Below are positions 11,326-23,791 of a DNA stretch of 64,000 bases, in pieces. A program made the translations under genes and the position numbers. The stretch spans positions 124,001 to 188,000 of the forward strand of contig CM022378.1 of assembly GCA_011800155.1 (NCBI GenBank). The letters are read 5' to 3'. The notes beneath the pieces are model-generated. The model did no database searches, had not been told where the DNA came from, and saw only the letters and a list, made by a program, of their open reading frames with translations. Position 1 is the first letter of the stretch; each line of letters starts with the position of its first letter. This DNA comes from Flammulina velutipes (taxonomy: Eukaryota > Basidiomycota > Agaricomycetes > Agaricales > Physalacriaceae).

Positions 11326-12028
11326 CTACTCGGACTCGGACTCGGACTCCTCCATCATGTCCTCCCATTCGCGTGAAACTAGGCGTGTTTCAGCCGCCAG
11401 AAAGCCAATAAATTTGTTCAATGCATTGAAAAGTGCGAAACACTCCCCGTCAGGATAACTTGTGGAGTTAATATGAGCTTTCGAATATTTCGACATGCAG
11501 ACTGACTTGCCTGTCATGGGGTAGACGTCTCACGATGAAGTCAAAGTTGTGGAGGATACGGGGATGCCAATCCATCACTGAAAGATGCGTAACGTCGTGT
11601 ATATCTGGCTCCTTGAATGCACGTTCAAAAGAACCACCAAGGATAAAACAAAGTTCATCGACGTTATTGCTGTCAGATAATTGAAAAAAATGATCTCTGG
11701 ACAGTGGTCAAGCATACCTGGCCCATTCACCACCTTCCTCAAGAGCGGCTGCGATTCCGAATGGAGCATTTTTTATAAGGTTGTCGTCGTCATTCTTGCT
11801 CCACCATCGAGGTGGTTTCCACTCAGGCAGTCTGCGAATGCTAGATATAGGAGGCAGGGGGCGGATTCCGTGTACGCGAGGGGAGCGTCGCAGATGAGGG
11901 ACACCATACGGGAGCATGGTCTGTAATGTGTATGGGCGCAAAATGCTCTTTATATATATAGACATGTACCCGAAATCTGATGGAACGCTTAAAGTTTCCA
12001 TGTCCATCGATCCTTCATCATCCATCAT
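11326..12028 (-). CDS. Hypothetical protein, 200 aa, acidic tail
   Basis: Exons 12028-11718, 11669-11511 and 11458-11326 join to 201 codons. Intron 1 is 48 nt (GTATGC...CTGACAG). Intron 2 is 52 nt and has an AG|GCAAGT donor, so it is a GC-AG intron. The product has a Pro/Arg-rich N-terminal half (PPRWWSKNDDDN) and a hydrophobic C-terminal half (LCFILGGSFERAFKE, FALFNALNKFIGFLAAE), and ends in Glu/Ser repeats encoded by a GACTCG hexamer run. I do not recognise the family. Another candidate intron near 11980 (GTACAT...TTACAG) breaks the frame and was not used. Confidence 0.6.
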
Positions 12029-12585
12029 CCATCATCAACGAGGAACATGACGATCCATAAGCCTACACAGGCAGGACGCACAAGACGGCTCCGTAAAAAA
12101 TGGGAGTGTACGCTGAGTTTGACCTGAGAGTAAGCTGAGTGGAATTTGGGGCTCTCAAACGGGCAACCACTTCAAACGGAGACAGCACTGACAGAACATC
12201 AAAAAATGATCGCGAGACGTCGAACTATGATGTTCACTAGTCTCCCGAAGGCTGACTCTATCGCTCGAGGACTCGCTTGATATAGAGTCTGCTACAGAAC
12301 ACGGCGTGGAGATAGGACCTCAAATTTGACCTTTTCCCATAAGTATGATACCCGTTATAGAAATCGCTCCTTCGGAGCGTCATGTGAGACCCGCGTGGTT
12401 GACCAAACCCTTAACGCTCCACCATCATGTCCATTCGCTTTTGAACTCTTTCTGTCGCAGTTTTGCACTCTGGGACGGCTATCGATCCACTTCTGGGGTA
12501 AAACACACCCTTTAAGACCGGAAATGTACTTACACTCATCAATAATACCCCTGATTCCAGATCACGCACTTCCTCTACATTCCCT
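12029..12585. other. No gene seen; left flank of the DUF6589 gene
   Basis: A frame continuous with the DUF6589 gene is open from about 12503 without an ATG, so a further 5' exon may lie here. A GTACTT...CCAG pair near 12527-12562 could be an intron. Nothing else is supported. Confidence 0.3.
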
Positions 12586-15500
12586 GTGTTCAGCAACTCA
12601 TCCGTCGCATCCGTCATCTCTGAGAACCCAACCAGGGACAGTACATTATCCAGCTACGACTGTAGCACTCAAAGGCCCCCAAAAAAGAGCGCGCGCCTCA
12701 CTCATACACCCACTTTCAACACCGCTCATGCCTTTCCTTCTACACCAACTCCACCCAGTCCAAGCGGAAGCAAACGCAAAATGGCGCCGGTGGACGAGAA
12801 TCAATCTCCTTTGGATCCGCGCCCCATGTCCCCACAACTGTCTCGTCGTGCAACCTCTACGCATGTTCCCATTCCCGTCCCGAGCACAAGCACAACCTCC
12901 GCCGTCACTTCCACTTCCACTGCCACTCCCAGCGCACCATATATCCCTCACTCTACACCATCCGGCCGTCCTTCTCCAACACTCGAGGCCCCGACACCAC
13001 TGTCCACCGAACACCGGCCAAAACTTGTGATGGACTATGCAAATCAGCTCGACCTCCCACTCGCAGTTCCCCTCTACGAGATTTTCTGGGAGCCCAGTGA
13101 GGAAACTGAATCGGAATGGGGCGACGCAGAACCCTCGCATTTTCATAGGCGCGCGATCACCGTAATCGATGTTCTTGGGGGGCGAGAATGTCCATACCCC
13201 GGCCCATATACTTCACCTCTGGTTGCATACACGCTGGGGGCGCGCTGATAGAAGGTCCGAAGAGATGTTCTCTTTGGTGGTAGCTCGACCATACATGAAC
13301 ATTCGGCCTGTACGCCCGGCGCTTACTTCGTTTGCGGTTCAGATGGTGGAGGGGGAAACTTGCTAGACAAGCTCGGAACGCTGTTTTGCCGACATCTGGG
13401 CTTCATCTCCACATACACCAAGAAGAAGCCCTGTAAAGCAAATGTGGCTGTCGTTGACTGGGTCTTGCTCGGCCGCCAAACACATCAAACCGTGACTTCT
13501 ATCCACAAGAGGTGTCAGAACCTTTTATGGAGCCTGCTTTCTATCGTCGCAACACCAGATAGCTGCCAAGATGGCGGTCAAGGCCGTATGCTACGTCCTG
13601 TCGACGCTGTAAATTTTCTTTCTTGCCTATCCGTTCATGCTAACGAAGATGATTATAGGTCGTCACTGAAGCTAACATTCAATCGCTCTCCGCATGCTCG
13701 TCTTGGCCCCATGATGGAAGGTCTGTTCAACACGCATCCTACGATAAATTCCGATACGACTCGCGTGTCGGTAACACCTCATCATATCCCACAATGCTAG
13801 CAGCGCTACATGGTCTCTCGCAACAAGCAGCGGTCGGGACGCTCGACGTCTGTCAAGACCCTGGCCGTTGGTTTTGGATCGTCATCGACAACGTGCAGAA
13901 CTATGTCCGGCGCCGCACTTATCGTATTGGACGTGACAACCAGATGAACATCGGGATGGCGGGAACCGTTTGGGTGGCGCCTCTTTCAGCAGCAGACCCC
14001 AGTGTATTCAATTACGACAAGAAGCAGGAATTCCGTTCCCAGTGCCAACGTGATCAAATCCGTGTCCCGCAGCTTATAAAACTTCTAGACCCAGAGCATG
14101 AGCGACAAGTCTATCCGTACCAATGGCTTTGGGTTCTGGGGCATTACCGTCAAACTCATCTTCCTGCTCTTCAGCTACGCGCCAGTCGTCTTTTGAACGT
14201 CGATGCTTGTATTCAAAAGGTTCCCGATGAAATCACTGAATGTTTTCCCCTTCCTTCCATGACCGGACGCGAGACCCAGATGCCGGAGTTCCTGTCCTGC
14301 TTGCTTGACTTCTTCAAAAGTGCCGGACAGACCAGCGAGCGGTTCCTCAAACGTTTGTTTGGGCTCAGTGGCGTCGGCTTTACCTTCGAGATCTTCCCAC
14401 GCCTGATGCAGGACATGCAGTTCCACGAGTCACCGTTTGACAGCCTCCGTATCATGAATCCTCTTCTTGCATGGTGGCACACCTTTTGGACAAATGATGT
14501 TCGCATCATTGACCGTCATCTCGTTAGCTACGCGAGCCATGATCCTTCTACATACGCTTGGACACTCTGCTGCTAAGATCGGCCGCAAGATACCAAAGGA
14601 TCAAGGCAAATACGACTATAATCAAGGAAGCGAGCTCTTGTATTTCGTGGCAGCTATGCGAATGCTTGACTGTTGGAGGTACGAATGTGACTGAAAAGTG
14701 AACTGCTCTAATATATGCTATTTTAGAATTGACTTATCACGTCGCGCCACGGATGCAGGTTCAGACACATCCACCTGTAACGACCTCTTCGATGTGCTTG
14801 ATGTCCTCAGTGCCGCTTCCAAGTTACCGACTACAGCAGAACTCGAAAATTATGCATTCCACCTGCATGATACTTATACTACGGAGCAGGCCCATTTTCT
14901 GTGCCAGTACCGACTCCGAGAGGGCGCCATTCCCTCTCGCAACTTCTACCCCAACAAATCTCATACCCCCGCTGAGCCTTCTGGAGCAGCTGGATACTGC
15001 ATCCTCATCACCGACAATCTTGCCCCCATCTACGCTTCTGCTGCCCTTCAAAGGAGACAATCAACTCGCGCGATCGAAGGATCTTCTAGGTGAGATCATA
15101 CGCTCTCAAGAAATGGTTTGGGCGGCGGCTAGGGGAGACGTCGATTGAGTGTGGGCTATGCTCTTGATGACGATGTTCTCATTTGCAGGATCGTCGCGCA
15201 AGAAGTATGCCCAGTACATCTTGGAAACCGTCATCAATTTGCATTTCGAATCGACTCCCGAGCTCCGCAAAGCTCTTCTATCAACGTCTGTCGCCAGCCT
15301 TACAGGACTCGAGGGTAGTGACCGAGCAGTTTGCCTCGTGTTTCTGGCGGCTTACCGAGAGGAGCGATGCGCCCTCTCAAGAAATTCCCGAACCTTGCCA
15401 CATGTTGTCGTCCGAGGAGTTAAGAGAGGTGTGCTTGCATAAGGCAGCGGGAGGGCAGGAGGCGCAAAATATTACTAATCTTCGAGTATCTTATCTATCG

Positions 15501-15638
15501 GACATCTACATTTCCGAACGATCCGATGAGTCTAGGCCAATCGGAAGTCCGTGCTCTATAGACAGGCCGTTGCCAGGAGCCTTCATCCTTCACACATCGA
15601 TGAGTCCACACCATGCGTCTGAATTTTTGGCGGAGTAA
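12586..15638 (+). pseudogene. DUF6589-family gene, decayed
   Basis: DUF6589 proteins are long, highly multicopy proteins of Agaricomycetes with no known function, probably transposon-derived. The N-terminal part is Ser/Thr/Pro-rich. The core is open from 13660 to 14577 after an intron (GTAAAT...TTATAG with CTAAC branch, about 13609-13658). Family hallmarks are IDNVQNY, IGRDNQMNIGMAGT, LLAWWHTFWTNDVRI, DPST and AAMRMLDCWR. After an intron at about 14680-14726, the frame shifts near 14925. The conserved GDVD...VW block carries an in-frame TGA at 15147, as expected from CGA to TGA decay. FAGSSRKKYAQYILE follows, then another shift near 15310. The junction at 13250 also holds two stops. Confidence 0.7.
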
Positions 15639-15792
15639 GGTTTTCTGCTCTATGCTTGCAATCCGCTGATGGACTTGTATTGGTTTAAATGTGTGCTCTA
15701 ATGACGACGCTCCTCAAAGATCCTTTGTTCGAGGGTGATGGCGTCCTCAATATACCTCTTTCCCAGCTCCCTCACCCAGAGCCACTCAGAAG

Positions 15793-16608
15793 ATGAAAGC
15801 CATCTCCGCCAAACTATCTCAACTGGCTCGTTACCTTCCATATCGTCGCGGCAGAGCTGCTCCAGATCAGGTGCCTCGCTTCTATATGTCTTTCCAATAT
15901 AAAGGCTTACTTTGCATAGGGATCTACCTCCCGAGCTAGCGATATCTCGCTTGAAGGTGGGAGGCACCCATCACAGGTCGGACTTCCTCTGCAGCAACCA
16001 TCGGTGTGGTCCACTCGGTTATTTCCAAACATCACTCTGACTGAATATTGCAACAGGTCGTTCCACCTATCAACCGCCGTGGCGTAGCATGTGAGGGATG
16101 CACCGCTCTGCTGGATCTAGCAGGTGTATTAGAGGAAACCCTCGACATGCGGCATCAGGTGAGTAAACCTTTCAAGTCGAAGAAAATTCTTGTCTCTGAT
16201 TGCTTTGGTAGGAGATAGTCCTTCTGAAACAAGAAGTGAGGGTCACATATACCCTCTATGATTTAAATACTGACGGCGCCTAGATTTCTCTACAGAACAC
16301 AAGCATTCGGGAAATCGAGGGAAAGGTGAACGTCCCACCTCCTGCGTCGAACACTGAGGCTCATTGATGTGCTGCAGATTATTCACGGTGTGCTTCGTCG
16401 CTGCACTATAAAGAAGCTATGCATCGTCATTGAGGCCATTGAACAGAGCATTCAAAGCTCTCCGATCCTCAAAAGTGGCCGGAAGCACTTGATTTTGGCA
16501 GGACTTCTTGTGAAGTTGGACGGCTGGAGGCAATCATCTGACCCGGAGCTTTGGATAAAGGCCAGAGCTGCCGTCTGCACTACTCTATCTGTTCGTTTCA
16601 GCCGTTAA
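15793..16608 (+). CDS. Coiled-coil mini-gene, 186 aa, paralogue of the gene at 38.3 kb
   Basis: Six exons, almost all in phase 0: 15793-15870, 15920-16003, 16057-16158, 16212-16235 (24 nt), 16284-16325 (42 nt) and 16378-16608. The middle (LLDLAGVLEETLDMRHQ, EIVLLKQE) is heptad-like. The tail (RKHLILAGLLVKLDGW, then RQSSDPELW) aligns with the tail of the gene at 38276-38918, which has the same 24-nt and 42-nt exons in the same order. There is no signal peptide or membrane segment, and the function is unknown. A 310-bp satellite starts about 130 bp after the stop. The start ATG is the only one that joins all exons. Confidence 0.75.
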
Positions 16609-16735
16609 TTTTGCAGTACATTTAGATCCTACAGTAGAATGTGTAAATAGTTCCGCTTACGTGGTGTGCTCTTCCAGAGCTCTGCTATAGATTCCGCCGC
16701 TTTAACAAGGGCTGACAAACCCAACGCCTCAATGA

Positions 16736-19700
16736 CGCGCCTTCGCCACGGATGAGCTCTGGCAGGCGTTGCCAATTCGATCTATGCTGCCAAAACGGTG
16801 CAAAGGATCATCTACGACCCACTGTGAGTACTAGCAGGTGTTGCCAACCCGTTCTTACTGCGCCATTCGATTGCAGGAATGTCCTCTGCTATATATGATG
16901 AAATCTGGCAGCCACGCATGAGCTCTGGCATGCATTGCCAACTCGATCTATGCTGCCGAAACGGTATACAGGATCATCTACTACCCACTGTGAGTACTAG
17001 CAGGTGTTGCCAACCCCGTTCTCACCGCGCCACTCGATTGCAGGTGTGTCCTCTTCCACGCATAAGCTCTGCCAGACGATGCCAACTCGATCTATGCTGC
17101 CGAAACGGTACATAGGATCATCTACGACCCACTGTGAGTACTAGCAGGTGTTGCCAACCCGTTCTTACTGCGCCATTCGATTGCAGGAATGTCCTCTGCT
17201 ATATATGATGAAATCTGGCAGCCACGCATGAGCTCTGGCATGCATTGCCAACTCGATCTATGCTTCCGAAACGGTATACAGGATCATCTACTACCCACTG
17301 TGAGTACTAGCAGGTGTTGCCAACCCCGTTCTCACCGCGCCACTCGATTGCAGGTGTGTCCTCTTCCACGCATAAGCTCTGCCAGACGATGCCAACTCGA
17401 TCTATGCTGCCGAAACGGTACAGAGGATCATCTACGACCCACTGTGAGTACTAGCAGGTGTTGCCAACCCGTTCTTACTGCGCCATTCGATTGCAGGAAT
17501 GTCCTCTGCTATATATGATGAAATCTGGCAGCCACGCATGGGCTCTGGCATGCATTGCCAACTCGATCTCTGCTGCCAAAACGGTGCAAAGGATCATCTA
17601 CGACCCACTGTGAGTACTAGCAGGTGTTGCCAACCCGTTCTTACTGCGCCATTCGATTGCAGGAATGTCCTCTGCTATATATGATGAAATCTGGCAGCCA
17701 CGCATGAGCTCTGGCATGCATTGCCAACTCGATCTATGCTGCCGAAACGGTATACAGGATCATCTACTACCCACTGTGAGTACTAGCAGGTGTTGCCAAC
17801 CCCGTTCTCACCGCGCCACTCGATTGCAGGTGTGTCCTCTTCCACGCATAAGCTCTGCCAGACGATGCCAACTCGATCTATGCTGCCGAAACGGTACATA
17901 GGATCATCTACGACCCACTGTGAGTACTAGCAGGTGTTGCCAACCCGTTCTTACTGCGCCATTCGATTGCAGGAATGTCCTCTGCTATATATGATGAAAT
18001 CTGGCAGCCACGCATGAGCTCTGGCATGCATTGCCAACTCGATCTATGCTGCCGAAACGGTATACAGGATCATCTACTACCCACTGTGAGTACTAGCAGG
18101 TGTTGCCAACCCCGTTCTCACCGCGCCACTCGATTGCAGGTGTGTCCTCTTCCACGCATAAGCTCTGCCAGACGATGCCAACTCGATCTATGCTGCCGAA
18201 ACGGTACAGAGGATCATCTACGACCCACTGTGAGTACTAGCAGGTGTTGCCAACCCGTTCTTACTGCGCCATTCGATTGCAGGAATGTCCTCTGCTATAT
18301 ATGATGAAATCTGGCAGCCACGCATGAGCTCTGGCATGCATTGCCAACTCGATCTATGCTGCCGAAACGGTATACAGGATCATCTACTACCCACTGTGAG
18401 TACTAGCAGGTGTTGCCAACCCCGTTCTCACCGCGCCACTCGATTGCAGGTGTGTCCTCTTCCACGCATAAGCTCTGCCAGACGATGCCAACTCGATCTA
18501 TGCTGCCGAAACGGTACAGAGGATCATCTACGACCCACTGTGAGTACTAGCAGGTGTTGCCAACCCGTTCTTACTGCGCCATTCGATTGCAGGAATGTCC
18601 TCTGCTATATATGATGAAATCTGGCAGCCACGCATGAGCTCTGGCATGCATTGCCAACTCGATCTATGCTGCCGAAACGGTATACAGGATCATCTACTAC
18701 CCACTGTGAGTACTAGCAGGTGTTGCCAACCCCGTTCTCACCGCGCCACTCGATTGCAGGTGTGTCCTCTTCCACGCATAAGCTCTGCCAGACGATGCCA
18801 ACTCGATCTATGCTGCCGAAACGGTACAGAGGATCATCTACGACCCACTGTGAGTACTAGCAGGTGTTGCCAACCCGTTCTTACTGCGCCATTCGATTGC
18901 AGGAATGTCCTCTGCTATATATGATGAAATCTGGCAGCCACGCATGAGCTCTGGCATGCATTGCCAACTCGATCTATGCTTCCGAAACGGTATACAGGAT
19001 CATCTACTACCCACTGTGAGTACTAGCAGGTGTTGCCAACCCCGTTCTCACCGCGCCACTCGATTGCAGGTGTGTCCTCTTCCACGCATAAGCTCTGCCA
19101 GACGATGCCAACTCGATCTATGCTGCCGAAACGGTACAGAGGATCATCTACGACCCACTGTGAGTACTAGCAGGTGTTGCCAACCCGTTCTTACTGCGCC
19201 ATTCGATTGCAGGAATGTCCTCTGCTATATATGATGAAATCTGGCAGCCACGCATGGGCTCTGGCATGCATTGCCAACTCGATCTCTGCTGCCAAAACGG
19301 TGCAAAGGATCATCTACGACCCACTGTGAGTACTAGCAGGTGTTGCCAACCCGTTCTTACTGCGCCATTCGATTGCAGGAATGTCCTCTGCTATATATGA
19401 TGAAATCTGGCAGCCACGCATGAGCTCTGGCATGCATTGCCAACTCGATCTATGCTGCCGAAACGGTATACAGGATCATCTACTACCCACTGTGAGTACT
19501 AGCAGGTGTTGCCAACCCCGTTCTCACCGCGCCACTCGATTGCAGGTGTGTCCTCTTCCACGCATAAGCTCTGCCAGACGATGCCAACTCGATCTATGCT
19601 GCCGAAACGGTACATAGGATCATCTACGACCCACTGTGAGTACTAGCAGGTGTTGCCAACCCGTTCTTACTGCGCCATTCGATTGCAGGAATGTCCTCTG

Positions 19701-22037
19701 CTATATATGATGAAATCTGGCAGCCACGCATGAGCTCTGGCATGCATTGCCAACTCGATCTATGCTGCCGAAACGGTATACAGGATCATCTACTACCCAC
19801 TGTGAGTACTAGCAGGTGTTGCCAACCCCGTTCTCACCGCGCCACTCGATTGCAGGTGTGTCCTCTTCCACGCATAAGCTCTGCCAGACGATGCCAACTC
19901 GATCTATGCTGCCGAAACGGTACATAGGATCATCTACGACCCACTGTGAGTACTAGCAGGTGTTGCCAACCCGTTCTTACTGCGCCATTCGATTGCAGGA
20001 ATGTCCTCTGCTATATATGATGAAATCTGGCAGCCACGCATGAGCTCTGGCATGCATTGCCAACTCGATCTATGCTGCCGAAACGGTATACAGGATCATC
20101 TACTACCCACTGTGAGTACTAGCAGGTGTTGCCAACCCCGTTCTCACCGCGCCACTCGATTGCAGGTGTGTCCTCTTCCACGCATAAGCTCTGCCAGACG
20201 ATGCCAACTCGATCTATGCTGCCGAAACGGTACAGAGGATCATCTACGACCCACTGTGAGTACTAGCAGGTGTTGCCAACCCGTTCTTACTGCGCCATTC
20301 GATTGCAGGAATGTCCTCTGCTATATATGATGAAATCTGGCAGCCACGCATGGGCTCTGGTATGCATTGCCAACTCGATCTATGCTGCCAAAACGGTGCA
20401 AAGGATCATCTACGACCCACTGTGAGTACTAGCAGGTGTTGCCAACCCGTTCTTACTGCGCCATTCGATTGCAGGAATGTCCTCTGCTATATATGATGAA
20501 ATCTGGCAGCCACGCATGAGCTCTGGCATGCATTGCCAACTCGATCTATGCTTCCGAAACGGTATACAGGATCATCTACTACCCACTGTGAGTACTAGCA
20601 GGTGTTGCCAACCCCGTTCTCACCGCGCCACTCGATTGCAGGTGTGTCCTCTTCCACGCATAAGCTCTGCCAGACGATGCCAACTCGATCTATGCTGCCG
20701 AAACGGTACAGAGGATCATCTACGACCCACTGTGAGTACTAGCAGGTGTTGCCAACCCGTTCTTACTGCGCCATTCGATTGCAGGAATGTCCTCTGCTAT
20801 ATATGATGAAATCTGGCAGCCACGCATGAGCTCTGGCATGCATTGCCAACTCGATCTATGCTTCCGAAACGGTATACAGGATCATCTACTACCCACTGTG
20901 AGTACTAGCAGGTGTTGCCAACCCCGTTCTCACCGCGCCACTCGATTGCAGGTGTGTCCTCTTCCACGCATAAGCTCTGCCAGACGATGCCAACTCGATC
21001 TATGCTGCCGAAACGGTACAGAGGATCATCTACTACCCACTGTGAGTACTAGCAGGTGTTGCCAACCCCGTTCTCACCGCGCCACTCGATTGCAGGTGTG
21101 TCCTCTTCCACGCATAAGCTCTGCCAGACGATGCCAACTCGATCTATGCTGCCGAAACGGTACAGAGGATCATCTACGACCCACTGTGAGTACTAGCAGG
21201 TGTTGCCAACCCGTTCTTACTGCGCCATTCGATTGCAGGAATGTCCTCTGCTATATATGATGAAATCTGGCAGCCACGCATGAGCTCTGGCATGCATTGC
21301 CAACTCGATCTATGCTGCCGAAACGGTATACAGGATCATCTACTACCCACTGTGAGTACTAGCAGGTGTTGCCAACCCCGTTCTCACCGCGCCACTCGAT
21401 TGCAGGTGTGTCCTCTTCCACGCATAAGCTCTGCCAGACGATGCCAACTCGATCTATGCTGCCGAAACGGTACAGAGGATCATCTACGACCCACTGTGAG
21501 TACTAGCAGGTGTTGCCAACCCGTTCTTACTGCGCCATTCGATTGCAGGAATGTCCTCTGCTATATATGATGAAATCTGGCAGCCACGCATGAGCTCTGG
21601 CATGCATTGCCAACTCGATCTATGCTGCCGAAACGGTATACAGGATCATCTACTACCCACTGTGAGTACTAGCAGGTGTTGCCAACCCCGTTCTCACCGC
21701 GCCACTCGATTGCAGGTGTGTCCTCTTCCACGCATAAGCTCTGCCAGACGATGCCAACTCGATCTATGCTGCCGAAACGGTACAGAGGATCATCTACGAC
21801 CCACTGTGAGTACTAGCAGGTGTTGCCAACCCGTTCTTACTGCGCCATTCCATTGCAGGAATGTCCTCTGCTATATATGATGAAATCTGGCAGCCACGCA
21901 TGAGCTCTGGCATGCATTGCCAACTCGATCTATGCTGCCGAAACGGTATACAGGATCATCTACTACCCACTGTGAGTACTAGCAGGTGTTGCCAACCCCG
22001 TTCTCACTACGCCACTCGATTGCAGGTGTGTCCTAGG
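16736..22037. repeat. Large satellite with 310/166/454-bp higher-order units
   Basis: Successive copies of the same anchor lie at 16879, 17189, 17499, 17665, 17975, 18285, 18595, 18905, 19215, 19381, 19691, 20001, 20311, 20477, 20787, 21241, 21551 and 21861. Spacing is mostly 310 bp, with 166 (three times) and 454 (once). These equal one 166-bp module plus zero, one or two 144-bp modules. Each 144 bp is 2 x 72, and palindromic TGGCA-N5-TGCCA-like sites fall every 72 bp except one 94-bp step. Each module also holds a 53/54-bp GTGAGT...TTGCAG segment that looks like an intron. Copies are nearly identical, so the array is young or homogenised. The open frames inside it are by-products. Confidence 0.95.
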
Positions 22038-22230
22038 CAGTACAAAACCTCTCTCCACAATAATTTCTGTAGTCATCAGCCTTTGGCACTGCATACCACA
22101 CATCCCAGGCGTCGTCTGGACGTCCAAGCGCACTGTATACTGGGTTGGCACGGAGTGCAAGGGTTCCCAGCCAGCACAAAAATGCCCTCTACAACGATTT
22201 CTGCAGCTAGCACCGTTTGGCACTGCACAT
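22038..22230. repeat. Diverged 1.4 copies of the 134-bp satellite unit
   Basis: Immediately after the last 310-type unit, the sequence matches the 134-bp unit of the array at 54.8 kb. It shows CTCTCCACAATAATTTCTG, CCTTTGGCACTGCA, GTCTGGACGT and TACTGGGTTGGCAC in the same order and spacing, and CTACAACGATTTCTGCAG starts a second copy. Roughly a quarter to a third of positions differ. Orientation is the same as in the 54.8-kb array. Confidence 0.85.
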
Positions 22231-22315
22231 ACAGAGACATTTCGGGGTCGCTTATCATTGTGTAGAAGAAGAGAGGTACGGTATTGATTACTCTGACTTC
22301 TACATATTCACTCCG

Positions 22316-23791
22316 TTACATAGCCCCATCTCTCAGGTCAGAGATTGTGGGCAATAGACTCAAACCCCATGGCCATCGCCCAGCTTTATTCATCTGGAGC
22401 TCATCGTATCTCTTTGGATCCTCTACCTCGAGCTGTTTCTCGGTGGAGCACCCTGCATCTACCCAGCGCGCAACACCGCCGGGCATGTACTGTGTGATAG
22501 ACATGCGGACCTCGTCATCGGCTACAGGAGTATTAGAATGGGTCAAAGTAGCAGAGGGAATGGCAATGGTCGCGCCGTGAGGGAATTCAACGAAGATTCC
22601 AAGCTCCCAGACGATGAGAAACCCGTGCTTTGTGGGGTCGTAATTTCCGAGTGCGGTAATAAAACACCAATTGAAGGCAAGGTTCATAACGTCTTGGTGA
22701 GCATGCGTCCAAACCTTGCGTCCAAGATTAAATGCGACGCAGGGGAGAACTGAGCGAGGGAAGTTCATTGAAAGCCCTAGCACCGAGCAGACAGTTTCCG
22801 CGACGTGTTTGACGTATCTGTATAATTTGGGTGCCCAGACCCGCAGTGCACCTTCATAACTGGATGAGCACTAAAGCCACGGCATCGCCTGACAGCTTAC
22901 CGCTTTGAAATGCCATGATTCGCTGAACAGAGGTGTTGGACAGAAGCTCTTCAACGATGGGGGCAGCTTTTCCTGTAACCATTGGCGTGGGCTTTGTCTG
23001 ACCTTGTCCGGCGACAAATCCAGAATTAACTGCAGGGAAGGTCCCACGCTTGTGCCGTGTCTGAGAGGACTCGAATTGGGCGCGGTCGCCAACTTCTTGC
23101 ATCACGTCGAGTACGTTGCTGCAGTCGACTAAGTAGCTCTGACTATCCGGTCGTCCAATGAGGCACATAGCGAAGGTCCCGTTCTGATCCACTACGGGAC
23201 GAGGATTGCTGCGCGATATATCAGCCTCCATCGCAATGAAAGAGGCATCCAAAGCACTCACATCCCCCCCCACTTGATGCGTCTAAGCCCGAGTGCCTCC
23301 AACGAATTAGCATCGTGCTTAGCACCGCGGTTCTTGAACACCGAGGTCTTTGCCCCGTATGCACCCTTTCTGGCAGGAAACCTCACGACGTCCGTGTCGA
23401 CTGTGATTGGGGACTCAGCGAGGTCATGCACCACGGATTTGGCTTGGACACTGGCTTCAGCTTTGGCCCAAAACTCCCTATCCTTCGCCGCCTTTTTGCG
23501 TCGTTTTTTCCCCGCATTTTTACCGGAGGTCGTCGAGTCGGCGGATGAGCTGGTCGACGGTGGGTAATGGCCGATGTCCGGAAGTAAGTCGACATCGTCC
23601 AAGCTGCTGGCAACGTAGCCGTCCCCGCATGCTGACATAGGGAGCTCATTGACATCGCAGGCGTTTTCCCGCTCGACGGCAGCCTTGAGCAGAGGTGAGA
23701 CGTCGACGTCGACGTGGATGGGCTCAACGACCAGGCGTGATTGGCCCTCTGCACCATACAAGGCGCCACTGCGTGTTTTTAAAAAATACAT
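22316..23791 (-). CDS. TET/JBP-like 2-oxoglutarate Fe(II) dioxygenase, 457 aa
   Basis: Exons 23791-23262, 23208-22901 and 22851-22316 join to 458 codons. Intron 1 is 53 nt with GTGAGT and CTGAT. Intron 2 is 49 nt with GTAAGC and an AAG acceptor. The C-terminal domain has the 2OG-Fe(II) oxygenase pattern: HAHQDVMN (HxD at about 331-333), a hydrophobic strand block ending FPHGATIAIPSA, the distal His in LTHSNTPV (about 384) and the 2OG-binding Arg in EVRMSITQY (about 395). Known TET/JBP enzymes oxidise methyl-pyrimidines in DNA; the substrate here is inferred. The N-terminal half has a Lys/Arg-rich stretch (GKKRRKKAAKD). An acceptor-like CTTAG lies just upstream of the start, so another 5' exon is possible. 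All catalytic residues are present. Confidence 0.7.

Noticed and set aside
12646..13146. 166-codon minus-strand ORF rich in Gly/Ser/Cys
   Set aside because: It is the shadow of the Ser/Thr/Pro-rich N-terminal region of the DUF6589 gene.
16879..22265. Series of 61-157-codon ORFs starting MSSAIYDEIWQ as genes
   Set aside because: They recur once per satellite unit, end at the same stop and cross the intron-like modules. By-products of a satellite.
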